Assembly (NCBI GenBank): GCA_033722075.1
Contig: JAWVZU010000097.1
Span: forward strand, 1 to 12,512
Origin: JAWVZU01 sp033722075
GTDB lineage: Bacteria > Pseudomonadota > Gammaproteobacteria > Xanthomonadales > SZUA-38
Reading direction: 5' to 3'
Length of the DNA: 12,512 nucleotides
Shown piece after piece: positions 6,403 through 12,512 of the stretch. A model generated the notes under the pieces. That model was not told the DNA's origin. It searched no databases and saw nothing but the letters and a program-made list of their open reading frames with translations. A program made the position numbers and the translations under genes. Numbering within the stretch: the first letter of the stretch is position 1; every line of letters begins with the position of its first letter.

Positions 6403-7716
6403 ATGATTCGATTCGTACTGGTTTTTTCGTTGCTGATGACATCTGCTGCTTTTGGGGATGATCATCATCCGTTGCCGATCGAAGGAACAACCAAGCACAT
6501 GGGCGTCGCCACCTGTGCAAGCAGCACGTGCCACGGCGCGACGCAGGCCTTCCGGGACTCCAACGTGAATCAGAACGAACTGTCCGTGTGGCAGAACGAG
6601 GATCCCCACGCGAACGCCTACAAGATTCTGCTCGATCCGGCGTCCGAGGCGATTGCAAGCAAGCTGGGCATTGGTCCGGCCCACGAGGCGGATATGTGCC
6701 TGGACTGTCATGCCGACAACGTGCCCGAGAGCGCCCGCGGCGAGAAGTTCACGATTACCGAGGGCGTCGGTTGCGAGGCGTGCCACGGCGGAGCGGAAAA
6801 CTACCTGTCCTCTCATGCCACGGGTAGCGCAACGCATGCCGAGAACCTCGAAGCGGGGCTATATCCCACCGAGGATCCGAGCCAGCGGGCCGAACTCTGC
6901 CTGTCCTGTCACCAGGGCAACAAGAACCAGATGATCACTCATCGGATCATGGGCGCCGGCCACCCGCGGCTCCAGTTCGAGCTGGACAACTTCACCTGGA
7001 TGCACCCGCATTTCGAGGTGGACGAGGATTACGTCGAACGCAAGGGGCCTTACGACGGTGCGGTCAACTGGGGCGTCGGACAGGGCGTGGCGGCGATCAC
7101 CCAGCTCGAGACCCTGCTCGACGACCAGGCGGGCTGGAACGGGATCTTCCCCGAATTGGTGTTGTTCGACTGCCATGCATGCCACCGGTCCATGTTCAAG
7201 ACCCAGTGGGTTCCGCGTCCGAGTACGGGACTGGGTCCCGGTGTGGTCCGCTACAATGACGCAAGTCTGCTGATGGTTCGGCACGTGGCGGCCCATGTCG
7301 ATGCGGCAGCGGCCGAAGCCATTGCCCAGCAGACCCGAGACCTGCACGGCGCCATGCGGAAGGGACGCGCGGAAACGGAGCAGGCGGCGCGACGACTCCT
7401 GGAAAGCGTCTCGGCCATGGTGCCCAGGCTGGAGGATACCGAGTTCGATTCATCCGCGATCCGCGCCATGTTCGAGGGACTGGTGAAGGACGGTGCACGC
7501 GGGGAGTTTCGCGATTATGCCGCCGCCGAGCAGGCCGCCCTGGCGGTCGACACGGTGCTGATTGCGTTCGAGGACAATGGTGTCATTTCGGCGGAAGAAG
7601 GCGAGCGGCTGCGTCAGGAGGCTTCGGCACTCTACGATGCCACGCGCAGCGAAGATGACTATCGACAGTCGGAATTCGTTGCCGCTTTGAAGAAACTCAG
7701 CGCGGCGGTTCCCTGA
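6403..7716 (+). CDS. Exported multiheme cytochrome c, cytochrome c554-like
   Basis: A periplasmic electron-transfer protein of 437 residues. A Sec signal peptide is visible at 1-18 (cleavage probably near AFG/DD). Covalent heme sites are CX4CH at 38-44 (CASSTCH) and CX2CH at 99-103 (CLDCH), 124-128 (CEACH), 166-170 (CLSCH) and 257-261 (CHACH), so four or five hemes. Many spare histidines (for example 32, 69, 94, 138, 145, 180, 187, 201, 203) could be distal ligands. The spacing and the blocks GVGCEACHGGAENY and GAGHPRLQFELDNFTW fit the cytochrome c554-type family. After residue about 285 there are no heme sites; the last 150 residues are mostly helical and charged. Catalytic activity is not evident, and its redox partner is unknown. 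It follows the antiporter operon by 157 bases and may have its own promoter. Confidence 0.88.
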   Translation: MIRFVLVFSLLMTSAAFGDDHHPLPIEGTTKHMGVATCASSTCHGATQAFRDSNVNQNELSVWQNEDPHANAYKILLDPASEAIASKLGIGPAHEADMCLDCHADNVPESARGEKFTITEGVGCEACHGGAENYLSSHATGSATHAENLEAGLYPTEDPSQRAELCLSCHQGNKNQMITHRIMGAGHPRLQFELDNFTWMHPHFEVDEDYVERKGPYDGAVNWGVGQGVAAITQLETLLDDQAGWNGIFPELVLFDCHACHRSMFKTQWVPRPSTGLGPGVVRYNDASLLMVRHVAAHVDAAAAEAIAQQTRDLHGAMRKGRAETEQAARRLLESVSAMVPRLEDTEFDSSAIRAMFEGLVKDGARGEFRDYAAAEQAALAVDTVLIAFEDNGVISAEEGERLRQEASALYDATRSEDDYRQSEFVAALKKLSAAVP

Positions 7717-7749
7717 CCGAAACGCGCCACTCCAGGTCGCTGCACGCAG

Positions 7750-7770
7750 GCGTGAGGGTTGCCCTCGCGT
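7750..7770. other. Short hairpin between cytochrome and kinase genes
   Basis: GAGGG at 7754-7758 pairs with CCCTC at 7762-7766 around a TTG loop, with outer pairs (including wobbles) extending the stem to about eight base pairs. It lies in the 77-base gap between the cytochrome stop and the kinase start. No T tract follows, so a terminator role is uncertain. Confidence 0.25.
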
Positions 7771-7793
7771 CCGGCTATGGATAGAGGGCAGGC

Positions 7794-9569
7794 ATGGAAA
7801 TACCTGACATCCCCGGTTTTCGCATTATCCGCGAGCTCGGCTCCGGCGGCATGGCGACCGTCTTTCTCGCCGAGCAGGAGTCCCTCCAGCGGGAAGTTGC
7901 CCTGAAAGTCATGTCGCCGGGTCTTGCAGCCGATGAGGTGGCCTGTCACCGGTTCGTCAAGGAAGGCAAGTTCATCGCCAAGCTCAGCCATCCCAATCTG
8001 CTCAAGGTCTTCGACACGGGCATTGTCGAAGGGGCGCAAGGCGGCGAAGGCGAAGAAGAGGCACATGATTACTATTTCATGGCCTGCGAATACCTGCCCG
8101 GGGGTACGGTCCGGGAGCGGCTGGACGCTGGTGTCGATGAAGAAGACGCGCTCGCCATCATGGCAGAAGCCGCCGCCGGTCTTGGCTATGTCCACGAACA
8201 GGGCATCGTCCACCGCGACCTGAAGCCGGGCAACCTCATGTTTCGTGGCGATGGAACCTGCGTGCTCGGCGATTTCGGTATCGCCAAGGCCGTGAATTCG
8301 AACACCGCGTCGACCAAGATCGGTACCTCGGTGGGAACGCCGCACTACATGAGCCCGGAGCAGGCCAAGGGCGAAAAGGTCGACCATCGTTCCGACATCT
8401 ACGCCCTGGGCGTGCTGTTTTACGAACTCCTCGTCGGCAAGCCACCGTTCACCGCTGCCGATCCGTTTTCCATCGCGCTGGCGCAGATCCAGCAGCCGGT
8501 TCCGGAACTGCCCAAGAAGTTGTCGCGCTACCAGCCGATCATCGAGAAGCTGATGGCGAAGAATCGCGACGAGCGCTATCAAACCGCCGGCGAATTTCTC
8601 GAAGACCTCAAGAAATTGAGTGCGGGCAAGAAGGCCAAGCCCAAACCCAAGCCCAAATCCAAGCCGCCGGCAGAAGCGAAGGCCAAGGCAAAGCAGCAGG
8701 ATGAGCAGGCCACGACGGTGACCCCGGCAGCAGGGCAGCCCGCAGTCGGAAGCTCGCCGGCGAAGCGGCGATCCCGGGCACCGGTCTGGTTTGCGTTGGC
8801 AACGGTGGTAGTGCTTGCGGGGGTGAGCGGCTGGTTGCTCTACCAGAAGGGCGCCGAGGTTCCGGCTGACGACGGCGAGGTGGTTTCCGACCCCGGGTCC
8901 GCAACCGAAACGGAGGTCGAGACCGAAAACCAGGGCGAAACCGAACTGGACCAGCTTCTGGCCAGGGCGAAGGGCTTCCTGGCGAGCAAGCGCTTTTTTG
9001 CCCCCGCCAATGCCAATGCCTACGAGGCTTATCAGCAGGCGCTACGTCTCGATGTAACCGACCCGCGGGCCCAGGATGGTCTCCAGGATCTCCTGACTGC
9101 GGTAGTGGAAGAAGCCAGTCGGCTCAGGGATGCCGGGAAAGCTGACGAAGCCCGCACGCTGGTCCGGGAGGGTCTGAGGCGGTTTCCGGCCGATCCGCAG
9201 TTGACCGCAATCCTGAGCGATCTCGGGCGGGCGGACACGCCGGCGCAAACGGCATCTGCCATCGACCGGTCCGAGATAGAGCGTGTGCTTTTGCGAGCGG
9301 ATCGGTTCTATTCCAATGGGGCCTATGACGAGGCAACCAAGCTCTACCGACAGATTCTGGAAACCGATCCGGATCACGACATCGCCAATCGCAAGCTGAG
9401 CGACATTGCCCAGATCTGGACCAATGCGGCACAAAGTTATCTTCAGGAGGGGAACCTGGATACGGCCGCCGGCATGATCCAGAAGGGGCTCCAGGCGCGC
9501 CCGGAAGATCCCCGGCTGAAGGCTTTGCAGGAACGCCTCGAATCGATGCGTTCCGAGGCCGGAGGGTGA
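7794..9569 (+). CDS. Membrane-anchored Ser/Thr protein kinase with TPR-like C-terminal region
   Basis: A Hanks-type (eukaryotic-like) kinase of 591 residues. The catalytic domain spans about 8-274: glycine loop ELGSGGMATVFLA (14-26), ATP-binding K38, helix-C E57, catalytic HRDLKPGN (H140, R141, D142, N147), DFG at 160-162, a Ser/Thr-rich activation loop, and the P+1 segment GTPHYMSPE (181-189). All key residues are intact, so it should be active. The N-terminal consensus resembles PpkA kinases of type VI secretion, but no secretion gene is nearby. An acidic insert (EGAQGGEGEEEA, 79-90) sits between strands 4 and 5. A Lys/Pro/Ala-rich linker (279-300) and basic KRRSR precede a transmembrane helix (about 331-349). 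The extracytoplasmic part (about 385-590) is helical with TPR-like repeats, best seen at YDEATKLYRQILETDPDH; no PASTA repeats. GAGGG at 7784-7788 supports the ATG. Confidence 0.92.
   Translation: MEIPDIPGFRIIRELGSGGMATVFLAEQESLQREVALKVMSPGLAADEVACHRFVKEGKFIAKLSHPNLLKVFDTGIVEGAQGGEGEEEAHDYYFMACEYLPGGTVRERLDAGVDEEDALAIMAEAAAGLGYVHEQGIVHRDLKPGNLMFRGDGTCVLGDFGIAKAVNSNTASTKIGTSVGTPHYMSPEQAKGEKVDHRSDIYALGVLFYELLVGKPPFTAADPFSIALAQIQQPVPELPKKLSRYQPIIEKLMAKNRDERYQTAGEFLEDLKKLSAGKKAKPKPKPKSKPPAEAKAKAKQQDEQATTVTPAAGQPAVGSSPAKRRSRAPVWFALATVVVLAGVSGWLLYQKGAEVPADDGEVVSDPGSATETEVETENQGETELDQLLARAKGFLASKRFFAPANANAYEAYQQALRLDVTDPRAQDGLQDLLTAVVEEASRLRDAGKADEARTLVREGLRRFPADPQLTAILSDLGRADTPAQTASAIDRSEIERVLLRADRFYSNGAYDEATKLYRQILETDPDHDIANRKLSDIAQIWTNAAQSYLQEGNLDTAAGMIQKGLQARPEDPRLKALQERLESMRSEAGG
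8628..8693 (+). repeat. Lys/Pro/Ala-rich low-complexity linker in the kinase gene
   Basis: Imperfect short repeats of AAGCCCAAACCC type encode alternating Lys-Pro and then Lys-Ala residues (279-300) between kinase domain and transmembrane helix. This is probably a flexible, extended cytoplasmic spacer. Such tracts vary in length between strains by slippage; that is general knowledge, not seen here. Confidence 0.6.
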
Positions 9570-9609
9570 CCGGGGAGCGGCAACTGCGGATCCGCGCCGA
9601 GTTTCGCCC

Positions 9610-10320
9610 GTGAGAACGTCGATGCCGGTGCTGCTCCTTGGCCTACTGGTCCTGACCGGTTGTCAGCATCGGCCGATCGAGTTCCAGCGAGTTCACTGGA
9701 GCGGCGAGATCAAGCCGGAACACAACCTTGAGTTCACAAACCCGCTGGGCGACGTCCATATTCGTCAGGGCTCGGAGGGTTTCGTAGGCGTCGATCTGGT
9801 CGGCCAATGTGCGGATGCGGAGCCGGCCGTCCAGGCAACGGAAGCGGACGTCGGAAGACTGTCATTGGTGGTGGCCGGCGAGGGCTGTCTGCGGGTGGAT
9901 GTGAGCCTGTTCGTCGGTCCAGGGGTGCAGTTGACGGTCGAATCGGACGCCGGTCACATCGTCGCCAAGCGCCTGCGCAATCCGATAGAGGCCCACAGCC
10001 AAAGCGGCGATATCTCCCTGACTGCAGCGGGCGTTCTTTCGGCAACCACCGGCAGCGGCGCCCTTCGCATCAGTCCGATGGCCAGGAAGTGGCGTGAACC
10101 GATGATCTTCCGCAGTGAAACCGGCGCCATCGTTCTCGGCATTCCGCCGGAACACGTAGTCGTGACCGCCTGCACGTCCGGCACGATCGAGTCCGAACTG
10201 CCGATCAGTTCCAGCAAAGTTCAGGCCGGGGTGACCTGTGTGACGACCCACAGCGGTCGTGGACTCTTTTCGATTCAGGCCTCCAGCGAATCGGGTTCGA
10301 TCGGGTTGTTCCGCCAGTAG
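9610..10320 (+). CDS. Putative lipoprotein with repetitive beta pattern (DUF4097-like)
   Basis: A 236-residue protein with a lipoprotein signal: hydrophobic MPVLLLGLLVLTGC with lipobox LTGC, lipidated Cys at 18 from GTG 9610. ATG 9622 is an alternative start (232 aa); neither has a strong ribosome binding site. The residue after Cys is Gln, so outer-membrane sorting is plausible. The mature part has recurring short strands ended by small-residue turns: LGDVHIRQ, DAGHIVAKRL, QSGDISLTAA, TGSGALRIS, ETGAIVLG, SGTIESEL, SESGSIGLF. This is the pattern of DUF4097-type beta-helical or adhesin-like proteins. Four further cysteines (67, 93, 188, 210) could form disulfides. It begins 40 bases after the kinase and is probably co-transcribed with it, which hints at an envelope-related partner. 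Function unknown. Confidence 0.78.
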   Translation: MRTSMPVLLLGLLVLTGCQHRPIEFQRVHWSGEIKPEHNLEFTNPLGDVHIRQGSEGFVGVDLVGQCADAEPAVQATEADVGRLSLVVAGEGCLRVDVSLFVGPGVQLTVESDAGHIVAKRLRNPIEAHSQSGDISLTAAGVLSATTGSGALRISPMARKWREPMIFRSETGAIVLGIPPEHVVVTACTSGTIESELPISSSKVQAGVTCVTTHSGRGLFSIQASSESGSIGLFRQ

Positions 10321-10393
10321 CGTTTCGCTTGCGTCGCCTGGCTCGGGAGGGCATGCTCAGACCACGGGCGGGCCTCGATCTGCGGGGACCGAA

Positions 10394-10400
10394 AGGGAGG
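10394..10400 (+). promoter_or_regulatory. Strong ribosome binding site of the large secreted protein gene
   Basis: AGGGAGG lies eight bases before the ATG at 10409, close to ideal. The frame has no stop upstream as far as the previous gene's end, so this site decides the start. The 88-base gap 10321-10408 otherwise shows no clear promoter or terminator. Confidence 0.6.
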
Positions 10401-10408
10401 AACAAACG

Positions 10409-12512
10409 ATGCTTTCGATTCTCGCGACGCTGCTTGCCGTGTCGGGTGGGGCAACCGGGTCGGATGTCGAGGTGTTTCCAGCAGTCACACCGTCGATCAT
10501 CGATCAGAACCTGGCCGAAGTAACGCCCCTGCCGCCCTGGCGACCGGGCGACCCGGTAAAGCTGGTTCCGCGCCGCCACATCTTCGACCCCCTGCTCGAA
10601 GCGAACCCACCCAAGCCGGTCAACCCCGTTGCCGGCGGCGATCCTCTCATCGACGAGACCTGGCTGCCCGACTGGCGGGCCAAGGCACTGGGTACACCGG
10701 CCCTCAATCTCGGGCCGACGGACGGCGCCATCGACTTCGTCGGCGGATTTCCCCCCGATACGGTCGGGGACGTAGGTCAGGACTACTACATCCAGTCCAC
10801 CAACGGCAGCCAGGGCGCCACCTACGTCATCTTCAACAAGTCCGATGGCAGTGTGGCCGCCCCCGCGTTCAGTATGAGCAACCTGCCGGGCGCCACGCCG
10901 GCCTGCCGCGACAGTGGGGCAGGGGACCCGATCGTTCTATACGACGAACTGGCTGGACGGTGGCTGCTCACCGAATTCACCTCCGAAGGGCCCAACCGGC
11001 TGTGCGTTTATGTCAGTCGGACCGGTGACCCGATCAGCGGTGGATGGTTCAGCTATGATTTCCAGGCCCCGAGCTTTCCGGACTACCCGAAATACGGGGT
11101 GTGGCCGGATGCGTATTACGTGGGCACCAACGAGGGCGTTCCGGCGGTCTATGCGCTTGAGCGGACCAAGATGCTGCTCGGCCAGGCGGCCCGAATGATG
11201 CGTTCGGCGGCGACCGGACTGAGCGGTTTCGGCTTCCAGGTGCTGCAGCCGGCAGACGTGGATGGGACCACGCGGCCGCCGGCCGGGGCGCCAGGGCTGT
11301 TCCTCCGCCACCGGGACGACGAAGTCCACAACCCCGGTTCGAATGACCCCGGCAACGACTTTCTCGAGATCTTCGAATTCGACGTGGATTTCGAGGCCGG
11401 AACCGGATCGCTCAACGGTCCGACGCAGATCGCCATCGCCGACATCGACTCCGACCTTTGCGGGCTGCAGTCTTTCGAGTGTTTCCAGCAGCCCAACACT
11501 ACTCAGACCCTCGATCCACTGCGTGAGCCCGTCATGCGGCGTGTCCAGTACCGGAATTTCGGGGACTACGAAACGCTGGTCGGCAACCTCACCACCGATG
11601 TCGATACGTTTGACCGCGGCGGCATCCGCTTCTTCGAACTGCGACGAACGGGTGGGGGGCAAGCCCCCTGGGAGCTGTTCCAGGAGGGCACTCTCGCACC
11701 TGACGGCGACTCGCGCTGGATGGGCAGCGCCGCGATGGACAGCAGCGGCAACATTGCCATCGGCTACAGCGTCTCCTCGTCCAGTACCTTCCCGTCACTG
11801 CGCTATACGGGGCGCCTCAGTACGGACGCCAATGGCGCCCTGACCGCCGGCGAAACCACCATCATCGACGGCTCCCAATCCCAGACGGCTGCCGAGCGCT
11901 GGGGCGACTACAGTGCGCTCAGCGTGGATCCGGCGGACGGATGCACGTTCTGGTTCACCAGCGAATACGTCGAGAATGACAACCAGCTCTGGTCCACTCG
12001 CATCGCGTCGTTCAAGTTCGATGAATGCGGCAGCGCGAACTTCACCCTGATGGGCACCAACCTGAGCCAGGAAGTCTGCACGGCGCCGGGGTCGGTCGAT
12101 CTTCAGAACGTTACGCTTACCGCGGGCGCAATCGGTGATTTCAACAGCGCGATCCAGCTTGATTTCAGCGCTCTGCCAAGCGGTTTTACCGGTGACATCC
12201 AGCCGACATCTATCATGCCGGGTGGGTCGGGAACGGCCAGCATAAGCGCGAGCGGCACTGCTCCTGCCGGGAACTCGGAGATCGTCATTCGGGGTACCAG
12301 CGGCAGCCTGGAACAGACCGTGACGGTCAATGTGCTCGTCACCGCGAACGCGCCGGGGCAGGTAGTGCTCTCCAGTCCTGCAGACGGCGCTGCCGATGTC
12401 CTCTTCCAGCCGACCTTTTCCTGGAGCGCTGCGGCGGGCGCAGACCAATACCGGTTTCAACTGGCCAGCGATGCCGGCTTCGGTACCCTGATCGAAGACC
12501 GAACGGTCAACG
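10409..12512 (+). CDS. Large exported protein with beta-rich N-terminal region, Ig-like region and FN3-like module (3' end outside window)
   Basis: The frame is open from ATG 10409 to the right edge: 701 codons without a stop, so the gene is truncated only by the window. The N-terminus (MLSILATLLAVSGGATGS) looks like a short signal peptide, though it lacks a Lys or Arg in its n-region. Residues about 100-540 are rich in beta-prone, Asp/Gly/aromatic segments such as GDPIVLYDELAGRWLLTEF, FPDYPKYGVWPDAYYVGTNE and RWGDYSALSVDP, resembling a propeller-like extracellular domain of unknown function. Residues about 545-648 (FTLMGTNLSQEVC to VTVNVLV) look like the Ig-like region found after catalytic domains of secreted proteases. 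From about 649 (VVLSSPADGAADVLFQPTFSWS) an FN3-like module begins. I see no protease catalytic motif. A secreted or surface protein is likely; its function is unknown. Confidence 0.85.
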   Translation, partial: MLSILATLLAVSGGATGSDVEVFPAVTPSIIDQNLAEVTPLPPWRPGDPVKLVPRRHIFDPLLEANPPKPVNPVAGGDPLIDETWLPDWRAKALGTPALNLGPTDGAIDFVGGFPPDTVGDVGQDYYIQSTNGSQGATYVIFNKSDGSVAAPAFSMSNLPGATPACRDSGAGDPIVLYDELAGRWLLTEFTSEGPNRLCVYVSRTGDPISGGWFSYDFQAPSFPDYPKYGVWPDAYYVGTNEGVPAVYALERTKMLLGQAARMMRSAATGLSGFGFQVLQPADVDGTTRPPAGAPGLFLRHRDDEVHNPGSNDPGNDFLEIFEFDVDFEAGTGSLNGPTQIAIADIDSDLCGLQSFECFQQPNTTQTLDPLREPVMRRVQYRNFGDYETLVGNLTTDVDTFDRGGIRFFELRRTGGGQAPWELFQEGTLAPDGDSRWMGSAAMDSSGNIAIGYSVSSSSTFPSLRYTGRLSTDANGALTAGETTIIDGSQSQTAAERWGDYSALSVDPADGCTFWFTSEYVENDNQLWSTRIASFKFDECGSANFTLMGTNLSQEVCTAPGSVDLQNVTLTAGAIGDFNSAIQLDFSALPSGFTGDIQPTSIMPGGSGTASISASGTAPAGNSEIVIRGTSGSLEQTVTVNVLVTANAPGQVVLSSPADGAADVLFQPTFSWSAAAGADQYRFQLASDAGFGTLIEDRTVN

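Noticed and set aside
7659..8582. Minus-strand open frame (307 codons) opposite the kinase domain
   Set aside because: It mirrors the conserved kinase catalytic domain and has no recognisable motif of its own, so it is a shadow.
9586..9595. Perfect 10-base palindrome GCGGATCCGC between kinase and lipoprotein genes
   Set aside because: Short, with no extension, no T tract and no resemblance to a known operator; such palindromes are expected by chance in GC-rich DNA.
10937..11662. Minus-strand open frame (241 codons) opposite the large secreted protein gene
   Set aside because: The + strand frame from 10409 is continuous, has a strong ribosome binding site, a plausible signal peptide and beta-domain patterns; the antisense product has none of these.
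11262..11843. Plus-strand open frame (193 codons) in another frame of the secreted protein gene
   Set aside because: Its product is Ser/Arg/Thr/Pro-rich low complexity, typical of an off-frame translation, and it lies inside the 10409 frame.

Overview
The window looks like a chromosomal segment of a high-GC Gammaproteobacterium. The dense packing, the Mrp-type antiporter operon with MbhD/MbhE-like and MnhB/C/D-like parts, the c-type cytochrome and the PpkA-like kinase all fit that group. I cannot name a genus; a halophilic or chemolithotrophic Chromatiales or Wenzhouxiangella-like lineage is a guess from gene content only.

Region 1 (start to 6245, all + strand) is the downstream part of a multi-subunit cation/proton antiporter operon. 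In order it holds an MbhD+MbhE-like (MrpA C-terminal-like) protein, MnhB, MnhC, two MrpD-like antiporter subunits, a 91-residue two-helix membrane protein of unknown role, and a third, larger MrpD/NuoL-like subunit with a C-terminal extension. Nearly every junction is an ATGA or TGATG overlap, so the genes are probably translationally coupled. The small MnhE, F and G subunits would be expected upstream, outside the window. No full-length MrpA is visible; its parts appear dispersed (an MbhD/E-like protein plus separate antiporter subunits). All three antiporter subunits keep the conserved membrane Glu and Lys residues expected of proton-conducting family members.

Region 2 (6246 to 7793) has a short intergenic stretch with inverted repeats, then an exported multiheme cytochrome c related by sequence pattern to the cytochrome c554 family, with four CX2CH sites and one CX4CH site.

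Region 3 (7794 to the right edge) holds a membrane-anchored Ser/Thr protein kinase with an extracytoplasmic TPR-like region, a putative lipoprotein with a repetitive beta pattern (DUF4097-like), and a large exported protein whose frame is open to the window edge (701 codons visible). That last protein has a beta-rich N-terminal region, an Ig-like region and the beginning of an FN3-like module. Shared orientation and short gaps suggest that kinase and lipoprotein are co-transcribed; the secreted protein has its own strong ribosome binding site 88 bases further on. A plausible but unproven reading is a cell-envelope sensing/secretion cluster.

No tRNA, rRNA, CRISPR array, insertion sequence or integrase was seen, and no gap between genes exceeds about 160 bases.
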